A stretch of DNA of 33,350 bases from Treponema sp. (GTDB lineage: Bacteria > Spirochaetota > Spirochaetia > Treponematales > Breznakiellaceae): NCBI GenBank assembly GCA_031258505.1, contig JAIRMT010000038.1, forward strand, positions 1 to 33,350. Direction: 5' to 3'. The position numbers and the translations under genes are program-made. Under the pieces are notes generated by a model. The model was not told the DNA's origin. It saw nothing but the letters and a program-made list of their open reading frames with translations, and did not search any database. Below are positions 21,133 to 30,907 of the stretch, in pieces; the first letter of the stretch is position 1, and each line of letters starts with the position of its first letter.

Positions 21133-24100
21133 ATGGAACACGCGGAGGGGGCTGACCAACGCGCCCCACAGGGCTTATATCGAGCGGCTGATGAGCATGA
21201 TTCCTGCGGCATTGGGTTTGTCGCTGACATCAAGGGCAGGGCTTCTCACGACATTCTTCGGCGGGGACTTGAGGTTCTGGAGCGAATGGAACACCGGGGC
21301 GCGGAAAGCGCGGATAACAAAACTGGTGATGGGTCAGGGGTTCTCTTGCAGATACCCCATGATTTTTATAAAAAGCTGTGTGTGCAGCTTTCTGAACCCG
21401 GAACGTATGGAACCGGCCTTCTCTTTTTCCCCAAAGTAGAGGAACAACAGACCTTAATTATGGATAAAGTCGCGGCGCTGGCAAAAGACAACGGCTTCAC
21501 ACCGCTTTGGCGCGATGTATCCACCAATCGGGACGCGCTCGGTTCTATTGCCGCCAGCGTGGAGCCGCTGATTCGGCAGCTTTTTTTGATACCAGCCGCG
21601 CCCGCGCCAGAAAAGGCGGATAGAGCCGGCCTTGAGTTCAGGCTTTATGCGTTCAGAAAGAAGTTTGAACGCTTTGTTATGGAGAATGAAGCGCTCAAAG
21701 CTGCGCGGGTCTACTTCCCTTCGCTTTCATCGCGGACCATCGTCTATAAGGGAATGTTAATGCCAGCGCAACTGCGGCTCTTTTACCCGGAACTGGAAGA
21801 TAAGACGCTCAAAACAGCGGTAGCGCTGATTCATTCGCGCTTCTCAACCAACACCTTCCCAAACTGGCCCCTTGCCCAGCCCTTCCGCATGATTGCCCAC
21901 AATGGCGAAATAAACACGATCAAGGGAAACCGTTTCTGGATGACGGCGCGTTCAGCGCTGTTTCCCGCTGAATGGCAGGAACTCCTGCCTATCATTGAAC
22001 CGGAAAAGAGCGATTCAGCCAGCTTTGATAATGCGCTGGAACTGCTCGTTATGGCCGGACGAAGCCTGCCTCACGCGCTGATGATGCTGATTCCAGAGTC
22101 GTGGAATGAGAAGAACAATATTCCGGCTGAACTAAAGGAATTTTTCCAGTACCACGCCTGTATGATGGAGCCGTGGGATGGTCCCGCGTCTATGGTGTTC
22201 TGCGATGGCCGCTATGTGGGCGGAACCCTCGACCGTAACGGACTGAGGCCGTCGCGGTACACCATCACAAGGGATAACCTGATTGTCATGGCGTCTGAAA
22301 CCGGCGTACAGGACTTTAAGCCGGAAGAAGTGGTTTACAAGGGGCGCCTCCTGCCCGGAAAACTCCTGCTAGTGGATATGCTTGAGGGCCGTATCATCCC
22401 TGACCTTGAGGCAAAGCGCTCGGTGTACCAGAGTAAGCCCTTTGCTGAATGGACTAAGCGTATTATCACGCTGAAGCAGGAGCTTGATATGTCTGACCCT
22501 ACCAGTGAAGCAACCGTAACGCCGGATACCGCGCTCTCAGCGCCGGCAACCCTGTTCATGGAACGCGCCGCTGGCTATACGCGGGAAGACCGGGAGCGGC
22601 TTCTGATACCCATGATCGAGACCGGTCAGGAACCAACTAGTTCTATGGGAACCGATACCCCGCTTGCCGTGTTCTCTGACAAGAGCCAGCGGGTCTACGC
22701 TTATTTCAAGCAGGTGTTTGCTCAGGTTACCAATCCGCCGATTGACTCAATCCGTGAAGACCTGGTTATGACGCTGACGAGTTTCGTGGGGACTCAAGGC
22801 GATCTGCTGGAGGAAACGCCTGAACACTGTCGCAGAATAAAAGTGTTACACCCGATTATGACGCGGGAAGACCTGCTGACCCTGCAAAACATCGCGCCGC
22901 GCGAATTTAAGTCCCATACGCTGGACGCCACGTTCTATGTGCCGCTCGTGGGAGGCGCGGATACTGCCGCCACATCCGCGCTGGAGCAGACACTCGACCG
23001 CTTGCTTACCGAGGCGAAGAAAGCCATTAACGATGGCGCGTCGCTGATCACCCTGTCTGATCGCGCGTGTCTGTCGCCAGAGGCTGGGCGCTGCGCAGTT
23101 CCGGCGCTATTGGCTGTGGGCGCGGTTCATCACGGGCTGATTAAAGCCGGACTGCGGATGAAGGCGTCGCTCATCGTGGAATCAGCCGAGCCTCGTGAGA
23201 TTATGCACTTTGCCCTGCTCTTTGGGTATGGCGCTGATCTGATTGTGCCTTATGGAGCGCTGGCTTCCATCAGGGCGCTCTGTCAGAGTCCAGACGCCGG
23301 ACGGGTCGGGGATTTTGCCCACGCGAGAAAGTCGTATCTCAAAGGGCTTTCTAAGGCAATGCTCAAAGTTATGTCCAAGATGGGGACAAGTACGCTCCGC
23401 TCGTATCGGGGAGCGCAGGTGTTTGAGGCCATTGGCTTGGGCCGCGCGGTTATAGACAAGTGTTTCATTGGAACCCTGAGCCGTATTGGCGGCGCAGGGT
23501 TCGCGGAACTTGAGGCAGAGGCGCTTACTGATTACCGCGCCGCACGGAATGCTTGGGCGCGTATGAGCGAGACACTGAACGCGCCGGACCTTCTGCTCCC
23601 CGGTATAGGGCAGTACCGCTGGCGAAAGCTAGGCGAAAAACACGCATGGAACCCGGAAACCATACACCTGCTGCAATGGGCAGCCCGCGACGGCAATTAT
23701 GCGCGTTTCAAGCAGTTCTCCGCCGCTGCCAACAGCCTTAACCAAAGCCCCCATGTCATTCGCGGCTTGCTGGACTTTGCCCCAGCTACTCCGATTCCCA
23801 TTGAAGAAGTGGAGCCTGTTGAGGAAATCATGAGACGCTTCACCACTGGCGCAATGTCCTTTGGCTCCATCTCACGGGAGGCGCATGAAACCATCGCTAC
23901 AGCAATGAACTCCATCAAAGGCCGTTCCAATTCTGGCGAGGGTGGCGAAAATCCAGAGCGTTTCCACCCGCGAGTCGACGGAACCTGGACACGGAGCGCC
24001 ATCAAGCAGGTGGCGTCAGGGCGCTTCGGCGTAACCAGTGAATATCTGGCTAACGCCATTGAGTTACAGATAAAGATTGCTCAGGGCGCAAAGCCTGGCG

Positions 24101-25773
24101 AGGGCGGTCAGTTGCCCGGGCATAAGGTTGATGTAAACATTGCCCGCACACGCTATTCAACGCCCGGAGTAACGCTCATCAGCCCGCCGCCGCACCACGA
24201 CATCTATTCTATAGAAGACTTAGCCGAGCTTATCTTTGACCTCAAGAACGCCAACCCACAGGCGCGGATCAGCGTGAAGCTGGTGTCAGAGAACGGCGTT
24301 GGCACTGTGGCCGCAGGCGTGGCTAAGGCTCATGCGGACAACATCCTCATCTCTGGCTATGACGGCGGCACGGGCGCAAGTCCGCAGTCGAGTATACGAC
24401 ACGCGGGGCTGCCCTGGGAAATCGGCCTTGCCGAGACTCATCAGGTGCTGGTGCAAAACGGACTGCGAGGGCGCGTCCGCCTTATGACTGACGGCCAACT
24501 GAAAACTGGCCGCGATATTGTGATAGCCGGTATGCTCGGCGCTGAGGAGTTTGGTTTTGGCACCTCAATACTCATCGTGCTTGGCTGTGTGATGATGCGA
24601 AAGTGCCACGAAAACACCTGCCCTATGGGTGTCGCTACTCAAGACCCCACGCTCCGAACCCGCTTCACTGGCAAAAGCGAGTACCTGATCAACTTTTTCA
24701 GGTTTATAGCCCAAGAAACGCGGGAGATCATGGCGTCCCTTGGGTTCCGCCATTTCGATGAACTCATCGGCAGGGCAGATATGCTGGTTCAGCGCAAGAG
24801 CGATAAGCCAAAGTCAGCCCATATCGACCTGAGTCCCCTACTCTTCAAGGCGGAATGTTCGCCGAATATCCCTAATGGGCAAAGCCTGCACTGTACTCAT
24901 GATCAGATTCACAAGATACACAATGTGCTTGATCGCACTCTCATTGATAAGTGTCTGCCTGCTATGGATAAAAAGATTCCGCTGGCGCTCAACCTCCCGA
25001 TTCACAACACTGACCGCGCTGTTGGCGCAATGCTCTCCTACGAGGTGAGCAAGCGCTATGGCAGTCAGGGCTTGCCGGAAAACTTCATCACCGTTGACTT
25101 CACCGGTTCCGCTGGTCAGAGCTTTGGCGCGTTCCTTGCAAAGGGCATTACCTTCCGCCTTGCCGGAGACACCAATGACTATCTGGGTAAAGGACTTTCC
25201 GGCGGGCGCATAGTGGTTTCGCCGCCGCGCGGCTCCAAGTTCAAGAGCAATGAGAACATCATTGTGGGTAACACTGTGTTGTATGGCGCAACCTCTGGCG
25301 AACTCTATGCAGCAGGTGTTGCGGGCGAGCGTTTCTGTGTGCGGAACTCTGGCGCGATTGCTGTTGTTGAAGGCGCTGGCGATCACTGCGCCGAGTACAT
25401 GACTGGCGGCAGTCTCATTGTGCTGGGCAAGGTTGGCCGCAACTTCGCCGCTGGTATGTCTGGCGGCATTGCATACACCCTTGACCTCGACGGTAACTTC
25501 ACTTTCTTCCTTAATAAAGGCATGGTGGAGCTATCCGGCCTTGATAATGAGGAAGACGCAAGCTTTGTCAAAAACACACTGGCGCGGCACCTGTACTGGA
25601 CAGGTTCAGCGTATGCCCAAGCCATCTATGACGCTTGGGATACTTACCGGCCTAAGTTTATTAAGGTACTGCCGGTGGAATACAAACGGGCGCTTCAGCA
25701 GATGAAGCTGGCGGAACTGGACCGGAAGCTCTATGAGATCCGGGAAAAACAAGAATTAACGGAGAAGAACTAA
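21133..25773 (+). CDS. gltB: Glutamate synthase large subunit
   Basis: A 1546-residue protein from ATG 21133, chosen because promoter and ribosome binding site lie just before it. After a 24-residue propeptide, C25 (HDSCGIGF) is the N-terminal nucleophile of the glutaminase domain (about 25-430). A central domain, the FMN/2-oxoglutarate-binding synthase domain (MSFGSISREAHETIA, GGTGASPQSSIRHAGLPWEI) and the C-terminal beta-helix follow. C1152, C1158 and C1163 (CVMMRKCHENTCPMG) hold the 3Fe-4S cluster. It makes glutamate from glutamine and 2-oxoglutarate with electrons from GltD. The stop overlaps the gltD start (TAATG). The 23-bp repeat array lies about 400 bp upstream. Confidence 0.96.
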   Translation: MEHAEGADQRAPQGLYRAADEHDSCGIGFVADIKGRASHDILRRGLEVLERMEHRGAESADNKTGDGSGVLLQIPHDFYKKLCVQLSEPGTYGTGLLFFPKVEEQQTLIMDKVAALAKDNGFTPLWRDVSTNRDALGSIAASVEPLIRQLFLIPAAPAPEKADRAGLEFRLYAFRKKFERFVMENEALKAARVYFPSLSSRTIVYKGMLMPAQLRLFYPELEDKTLKTAVALIHSRFSTNTFPNWPLAQPFRMIAHNGEINTIKGNRFWMTARSALFPAEWQELLPIIEPEKSDSASFDNALELLVMAGRSLPHALMMLIPESWNEKNNIPAELKEFFQYHACMMEPWDGPASMVFCDGRYVGGTLDRNGLRPSRYTITRDNLIVMASETGVQDFKPEEVVYKGRLLPGKLLLVDMLEGRIIPDLEAKRSVYQSKPFAEWTKRIITLKQELDMSDPTSEATVTPDTALSAPATLFMERAAGYTREDRERLLIPMIETGQEPTSSMGTDTPLAVFSDKSQRVYAYFKQVFAQVTNPPIDSIREDLVMTLTSFVGTQGDLLEETPEHCRRIKVLHPIMTREDLLTLQNIAPREFKSHTLDATFYVPLVGGADTAATSALEQTLDRLLTEAKKAINDGASLITLSDRACLSPEAGRCAVPALLAVGAVHHGLIKAGLRMKASLIVESAEPREIMHFALLFGYGADLIVPYGALASIRALCQSPDAGRVGDFAHARKSYLKGLSKAMLKVMSKMGTSTLRSYRGAQVFEAIGLGRAVIDKCFIGTLSRIGGAGFAELEAEALTDYRAARNAWARMSETLNAPDLLLPGIGQYRWRKLGEKHAWNPETIHLLQWAARDGNYARFKQFSAAANSLNQSPHVIRGLLDFAPATPIPIEEVEPVEEIMRRFTTGAMSFGSISREAHETIATAMNSIKGRSNSGEGGENPERFHPRVDGTWTRSAIKQVASGRFGVTSEYLANAIELQIKIAQGAKPGEGGQLPGHKVDVNIARTRYSTPGVTLISPPPHHDIYSIEDLAELIFDLKNANPQARISVKLVSENGVGTVAAGVAKAHADNILISGYDGGTGASPQSSIRHAGLPWEIGLAETHQVLVQNGLRGRVRLMTDGQLKTGRDIVIAGMLGAEEFGFGTSILIVLGCVMMRKCHENTCPMGVATQDPTLRTRFTGKSEYLINFFRFIAQETREIMASLGFRHFDELIGRADMLVQRKSDKPKSAHIDLSPLLFKAECSPNIPNGQSLHCTHDQIHKIHNVLDRTLIDKCLPAMDKKIPLALNLPIHNTDRAVGAMLSYEVSKRYGSQGLPENFITVDFTGSAGQSFGAFLAKGITFRLAGDTNDYLGKGLSGGRIVVSPPRGSKFKSNENIIVGNTVLYGATSGELYAAGVAGERFCVRNSGAIAVVEGAGDHCAEYMTGGSLIVLGKVGRNFAAGMSGGIAYTLDLDGNFTFFLNKGMVELSGLDNEEDASFVKNTLARHLYWTGSAYAQAIYDAWDTYRPKFIKVLPVEYKRALQQMKLAELDRKLYEIREKQELTEKN

Positions 25774-27230
25774 TGGGTTCGCCAAGAGGATTTTTGGAAA
25801 TACCACGGCAGCTTGCGGATTATCGCCCCGTGGAAGAACGGCTTAATGATTACAGTGAGGTAGAGCTCACGCTGACTGACGAAGAGCGCCGCGCTCAGGC
25901 GGCGCGGTGTATGGACTGCGGTGTTCCTTTCTGCCACTGGGCCTGTCCTGTCTCAAACATCATGCCCGAATGGCAGGATCGGGTCTATCGGGGTGATTGG
26001 GCAGGCGCTTGGGCGCTTCTGGAAGAATGTAACCCCTTCCCGGAGTTCACGGGGCGGGTCTGTCCCGCGCTCTGCGAGGCGTCCTGCGTACTCGGCGTGC
26101 ATGACGAGCCTGTTACCATCAGGCAAAACGAGCTTGCGGTTATTGAAAAGGCGTTTGAGCTGGGCATTGTAAAACCGCGCCCGCCCAAAACGCGCAACGG
26201 GAAGAAAGTCGCCATCGTGGGCGCTGGACCTGCCGGCCTTTCAGCCGCCTACTTCCTTAACCGCGCTGGTTTTGGGGTAACAGTCTATGAGGCAGACCGC
26301 AAACTCGGCGGCTACCTTCGCTACGGCATCCCTGACTTCAAGTTTGACAAGAGCTTTTTAGACCGCCGTATTGCACTCATGGGCGAAGAGGGCGTCATCT
26401 TCAAGACCAACGCTCGTGTTGGCGCGGCTCGTTACAGTTTTGGCGTGGTGGATAATACTGACACGGAACTTATCGACGCCAAGCAACTAGAGTCTGCGTT
26501 TGACCTTGTGTTATTAACGATTGGCGCGCGCGAACCCCGGGACATAAACATTCCGGGACGCGAAAACGCCGGCATTGTACAGGCGCTTGATTACCTTGCC
26601 CGGCAGAACCGCGTTCTTGCTGGTGAAACCCACCGTTCAGCCGAAGGCGGCATCACCGCCTTTGGCAAGCGTGTAGTAGTCATTGGCGGCGGCGATACTG
26701 GCTCAGACTGCGTTGGCACTGCCAATCGCCAGGGCGCTTTGCGGGTATCGCAAATCGAGGTCTTACCCAAACCGCCGCTCCACCGCCCGCCCGAAGAACC
26801 CTGGCCGCTCTGGCCTAAAGTCTTGAAAACCTCAAGTTCACACCTTGAAGGGGGCGAGCGGTTCTGGTCTATCAACACCAAAGCCTTTATTGGCCGCAAT
26901 GGAAACGTGGAAGCTATCCATGCCTGCCGTGTTGAGTGGACCCAGAAAGATGGCCGCTGGTTAATGAGCGAAGTTCCCGGTTCTGATTTTGAGATTGGCG
27001 CTGACCTCGTGCTGCTGGCAATGGGCTTTACCCACGTTGTGCAGGACGGCATTGTCGCCGACCTCATGCTTGAAACCGACGAGCGCGGCAACATCCGCAC
27101 TCGTGGCAGTTTTCACACCTCGAACCCCAAGGTCTGGGCTGCCGGCGACTCCCGCAATGGCGCTAGTCTGGTAGTTCGCGCTATTACCGACGGACGCAAC
27201 GCTGCGGAAGCGATCATCAAAACACTGTAA
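25773..27230 (+). CDS. gltD: Glutamate synthase small subunit (NADPH-type)
   Basis: A 485-residue protein of usual length. The N-terminal region carries two 4Fe-4S cysteine sets: CMDCGVPFCHWACP and CNPFPEFTGRVCPALCEASC. The FAD loop is VAIVGAGPAGLSAAYFLNRA with the following GGYLRYGIPDFK, and the NAD(P)H loop is VVVIGGGDTGSDCVGTANRQ. A C-terminal segment, VWAAGDSRNGASLVVRAI, closes the FAD site. It oxidises NAD(P)H and passes electrons to GltB. The ATG overlaps the gltB stop by one base, which couples the two. A stem-loop follows the stop at 27239-27273. Confidence 0.95.
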   Translation: MGSPRGFLEIPRQLADYRPVEERLNDYSEVELTLTDEERRAQAARCMDCGVPFCHWACPVSNIMPEWQDRVYRGDWAGAWALLEECNPFPEFTGRVCPALCEASCVLGVHDEPVTIRQNELAVIEKAFELGIVKPRPPKTRNGKKVAIVGAGPAGLSAAYFLNRAGFGVTVYEADRKLGGYLRYGIPDFKFDKSFLDRRIALMGEEGVIFKTNARVGAARYSFGVVDNTDTELIDAKQLESAFDLVLLTIGAREPRDINIPGRENAGIVQALDYLARQNRVLAGETHRSAEGGITAFGKRVVVIGGGDTGSDCVGTANRQGALRVSQIEVLPKPPLHRPPEEPWPLWPKVLKTSSSHLEGGERFWSINTKAFIGRNGNVEAIHACRVEWTQKDGRWLMSEVPGSDFEIGADLVLLAMGFTHVVQDGIVADLMLETDERGNIRTRGSFHTSNPKVWAAGDSRNGASLVVRAITDGRNAAEAIIKTL

Positions 27231-27238
27231 TTTTTAGG

Positions 27239-27273
27239 CACAGGGAAGCGCGTCCAAAGGCGCGTTTCCTGTG
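27239..27273. terminator. Stem-loop between convergent gltD and the repeat lipoprotein pseudogene
   Basis: CACAGGGAAGCGCG pairs with CGCGTTTCCTGTG around an 8-base loop with one mismatch. It lies between the converging stops at 27230 and 27278. There is no proper U-run on either side, so a terminator role rests on position and stem strength. Confidence 0.45.
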
Positions 27274-27277
27274 TTCA

Positions 27278-29559
27278 TTAGGTCCCTCCTTGTTGAGCCA
27301 TAATGATAACGCTGGCAGCGCCTGTATCAGTAGCAACAGGCGCTGCCAACTCGTAGGTTCCCGATTCCCGCGCATTGGGGTATAGCCTGACGAAGTTCGC
27401 CCTCTATTGCCGCTCCATCCCAATACCATACGTAAGCGTTGTACCGCTGCCAATGGAGAACACTGCCGCCTTGGTTCACGAGTAGGAGCGCGCTGGAAAG
27501 CGGGAGCTTGTCCCATGCGGGCTGCAGGCTTACTTGAACGGAATCCTCGACTATCCATTTGGCGTATACCGTTATATTCGCGCTTACCGTGCTTGCCGCA
27601 GTAAACGCTGTGCCGCCGCCGTTCCGCTCCGTATACCGGCCGTCAAAGGTGTAGCCGCTCCTGGTCGGCGCAGGCGGGATTATGAAACTGCCCGCGTCAG
27701 CGCTTGATACCTTAAACCACGCGCAATCCGAGCCTGAGCTTATCGAGGCGTTCTTCTGATACCCTATCTCGACAAAATGATCGCCCGCCGTTGGAACAGG
27801 TATCGTTACGCTTACTGATTCCGTGCCGGATACTTTGCTGTTGGTATAATAACCGCTCTCGTATGTGGCGGAATCGTTGTCCAGCGTGCTGACAAAGGCA
27901 TAGTCCAACCCTGATTCCGAAGACACATCAAGCTGTATGCTTATGGAGGCGCTATCCGCCGCGCTAGTAAAGTCGATCCGCGACTTGGTTATGCCGCGGT
28001 GGGCAATGGCGGGAGATTTGCGTCTGCCGTCGTTTTCTAAGGCCCACGCGCTGCCTGAAACAGAGCTATACACGGATATTGCGGATTACGCCGCTGTTCA
28101 CCGTCAAGGTACGCGTGGCAGGCGTTCCCCCGTCCGCGTCAAACGTTACGGTGTATTGATCCACCCAGCCGCCCTCAGCTTCGCCTAAAGAGCTGTTCAG
28201 GGTAACGCCGGGTCCAGCCGTGCTGTTGCGCTTCTTGCCTCCAGACTCGACATAGACCGCGTGGCCGCGAGCATCGCTGCTGGCGGTGTTTTTCAGCGCG
28301 CCGCTTGCATCCGACCCGTAAATGGTTCCGCCCGACTCCTTGGTAAACGTCCCGTCCACATACGCCCCGTTGATATACGTTCTGCCCACATACACCCCGC
28401 CGCCGGAGTAGCCGGTGTTTCCGCTGATTGTCCCGCCGCTCATCGTAAACGTCCCGTTACCTATATACATCCCGCCGCCGGAGTTGCCGGTGTTTCCGCT
28501 GATTGCCCCGCCGCTCATCGTAAACGTCCCATTACCCACATACATCCCGCCGCCGGAGTAGCCGGTATTTCCGCTGATTACTCCGCCGCTCATCGTAAAC
28601 CTCCCGTAATTCACATACACCCCGCCGCCGGAGTAGAAGGAGGATGCGGATGCGGTGTTTCCGCTGATTGCTCCGCCGTTCATCGTAAACGTCCCGTTAT
28701 ATACATACACCCCGCCGCCGGAGTAGGAGGAAGATGCGGATGCGGTGTTGCCGCTGATTGCCCCGCCGTTCATCGTAAACGTCCCGCCATACACAAACAC
28801 CCCGCCGCTGGAGGAGGAGGAGGAGCCGGAGTACTGGTAGTCCCAGACGGTGTTAGTGTTGCCGGTAATCTTCGATCCGCTCTCCATGATCAGAGTTCCC
28901 CCACTGTTCACCCGTACAAGCGACTTCGTATTGTCGCTCCGGCCCAGCAAGGTAACATTGTTTCCGAGCGTCAGGGTTACGCCGCTTTCTACGGTGAAGA
29001 GCGAGCCACTCGAATTCAAGCGGACGCTCCGTTCCGCCGCGTCGCCTTTAATGGTCAGGCTAAACGCTCTTCCCCCATAAAGCGACTTAGGTCCAAAGGA
29101 CTCATCCGCGCTTACGGTAATGGTATAGTCCCCGCCTTCCGCCGCGTGTGAAGCAAGCCAGGTGAGTGATTCCTCAAGCGATAGGTTGGAAGGCAAAGGC
29201 TCCACCCACCTGGCGTACACCGTTATATTCGCGTTTACCGTCGTATCCGCAGTAAACCGTGAGCCGCCGCCATTCCGCGAAGTCCACCAGCTACCGAAGG
29301 CGTAGCCGCTCTTGGTCGGAACCGTCGGCATATTTGACCCCAGCGAAGCGCCCCTGTTCACAGTCTTGGTCTGTGCAGCAGGCGTTCCCCCGTCCGCGTC
29401 AAACGTTACGGTATACTGCTTAACCGTGCCATCCGGGTTGTTCTCAGTCGAGCCTTCCGGGTGAAACAAGTCCTTGCACCCGACAAGCATGACCGCGCAC
29501 ACGCACAGAACCATTCCAAATAACGCCGCCATGAGCGCGGCGCGTGTTGGCTTACTCAT
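27278..29559 (-). pseudogene. Frameshifted repeat-rich surface lipoprotein (InlB-type and GGVYV-type repeats)
   Basis: The first frame (29559-28066, 497 residues) begins with a signal peptide and lipobox VMLVGCKD, then an InlB-like beta-repeat (TVTFDADGGTPA...ITVYARW), a beta-helix-like region and six copies of a 25-30 residue unit around GTFTMSGGAISGNT. A second InlB-like repeat starts, then the frame breaks near 28075 and stops. The next frame (to 27327) resumes with SSVSGSAWALENDGRRKSPA and a third ITVYAKW repeat. A second break near 27400 moves the end to yet another frame (NFVRLYPNARESGTYELAAP...QQGGT, stop 27278). Together the three frames give one surface protein of about 760 residues, so two indels have inactivated it. 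Such proteins are common in treponemes and of unknown function. Confidence 0.75.
28388..28830 (-). repeat. In-gene tandem repeats of 75 and 90 bp encoding GTFTMSGG units
   Basis: The word TACA[CT]CCCGCCGCCGGAG recurs at 28391, 28466, 28541, 28616, 28706 and, in altered form, 28796: three spacings of 75 bp and two of 90 bp. All are multiples of three, so unit gain or loss keeps the frame. The 90-bp units have an added Ser/Ala/Tyr segment. The repeats lie in the first frame of the pseudogene. Confidence 0.85.
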
Positions 29560-29570
29560 TTCCCGCCTCC

Positions 29571-30866
29571 TTAAAACTTCAGCGTATACGACAGGCGTAT
29601 CGCTGCTCCGCCCTGTTCCGCAGGCGCAACCGCCACTCGCGCCCCGTCCATCAGGTCCGCCAGGGCGCGGTTACTGTTAAACACCACCGGACGGATAAAC
29701 CCGTACAACACCGCGAAGCTCGCCGCGCCAATGCCCAGCGCGCCCGGAATCCCAGCCATCTCGCGGTCATCAAGCGACAGCTCCCAGAGGACAAGCCCGG
29801 CTGCCGCGCCATAAGACAACAGCGTCAGCACCCCGCCGCCAATATCCCCTTGAATAAACGAGCCAAGCCCAAGCGCCAGGTTCAACATCCCGTAGTTAAA
29901 CACTGCGCCGTCTGAGCTCCGCGCTGGTTTAGCTGCAGGTTCCGGTGCGGCGCGTATCTCCGGCACGGCGCTTGTATCCGGGGCGCTTCCGGTGGATACG
30001 CCAGTCAGCTCCCGCGCCAGACTCTCCATCACTGTTATCCCGTCGTCCAGCGTGTCATAATTCACCGACAGCCCAAGCAGCTGCGCGCCAGACTCTAGGT
30101 TGATAAGCGACGCGTTAAACATATTCCGGGTTCCCAGCCGCTGCGCCGCCACTGACAGCACCATGCGCGGGTTATCAACCCTGCTCATGTCAACCACGTT
30201 TTCGTCCGCCACCGCGCCACTCAACTGGGTGTCATATTCCGCCTGCACCTGTTCCAGCGTTGCCGTGCGCGGATACACCGCGTATTTCCCGCTCCTTATG
30301 ATGTTTATGGAAAGTATCTGCGCCAGCGTGTCCGCCATGCGGGAGTCGATATTCCCACCGCTCAACGCGACCGGCAGCACCGCCAGTTTTTCAAATCCTG
30401 ACGAATCTATCTCTACCGCGTTGATGATATTCCGCACCATATCCGGCAGCTTGTCCTGTATCTCCTCGACTCTGGCATACGTCTGAATATCGCCGGCGAT
30501 CTGTCGCAAGTCGTCTATCTTGAGTATTGAGATAATCAAGAGATTGCGGTTGCCCAGCTGCGCGATATTGCCCGCGACCACGTATTTCGCGCCCAGCTGT
30601 TTGCCGATAGCCGCGATAGTGTCCGGGTCAGTCATACCCGCGCTGGTCTGAAACTTTTGCTCGTTACTGATAGCCCGCGAAATACTGGTGCGCGGAATCG
30701 GCACGAACACCTCGTTTAACTCTCTGCTGAAAGAGAAGAGTTCCGCTATGGTTTCTCCTTCTTCGCCCAGTCCGCCGCTAAACGGCAAGACAGCAAGCGT
30801 GTCCTTAGCCGCAAGCGCGGCGCTGAATACCACAGCGCATACTATCGCGGCGCTGATTCGTTTCAT
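29571..30866 (-). CDS. Exported protein: CsgG/LpoB-like N-terminal domain fused to a P13-like membrane C-terminus
   Basis: A 431-residue product. A signal peptide (KRISAAIVCAVVFSAALAAK) precedes a domain of the CsgG/LpoB class (about 22-300): TLAVLPFSGG, then a helix with TSISRAISNEQKFQTS, GKQLGAKYVVAGNIAQLGNR and a second half starting KLAVLPVALSGG. A short Pro/Ala linker (about 305-330) leads to a C-terminal region with several hydrophobic spans (FIQGDIGGGVLTLLSYGAAA, IGAASFAVLYGFIRPVVFNS) that resembles the Borrelia P13 family. It is likely an envelope protein; porin, lipoprotein-transport or peptidoglycan-activator roles are possible. It follows the pseudogene on the same strand by 11 bp and has weak start signals. 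Confidence 0.6.
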   Translation of the reverse strand: MKRISAAIVCAVVFSAALAAKDTLAVLPFSGGLGEEGETIAELFSFSRELNEVFVPIPRTSISRAISNEQKFQTSAGMTDPDTIAAIGKQLGAKYVVAGNIAQLGNRNLLIISILKIDDLRQIAGDIQTYARVEEIQDKLPDMVRNIINAVEIDSSGFEKLAVLPVALSGGNIDSRMADTLAQILSINIIRSGKYAVYPRTATLEQVQAEYDTQLSGAVADENVVDMSRVDNPRMVLSVAAQRLGTRNMFNASLINLESGAQLLGLSVNYDTLDDGITVMESLARELTGVSTGSAPDTSAVPEIRAAPEPAAKPARSSDGAVFNYGMLNLALGLGSFIQGDIGGGVLTLLSYGAAAGLVLWELSLDDREMAGIPGALGIGAASFAVLYGFIRPVVFNSNRALADLMDGARVAVAPAEQGGAAIRLSYTLKF

Positions 30867-30907
30867 ACAATCATTCCTTAAAAAATAGAAGGACTTTGCC
30901 CCTCTGA

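Noticed and set aside
28261-29151. Plus-strand ORF of 296 codons opposite the lipoprotein
   Set aside because: It is the complement of the in-gene repeats (HPAAGVAG repeats mirror the minus-strand repeat) and has no start signals.
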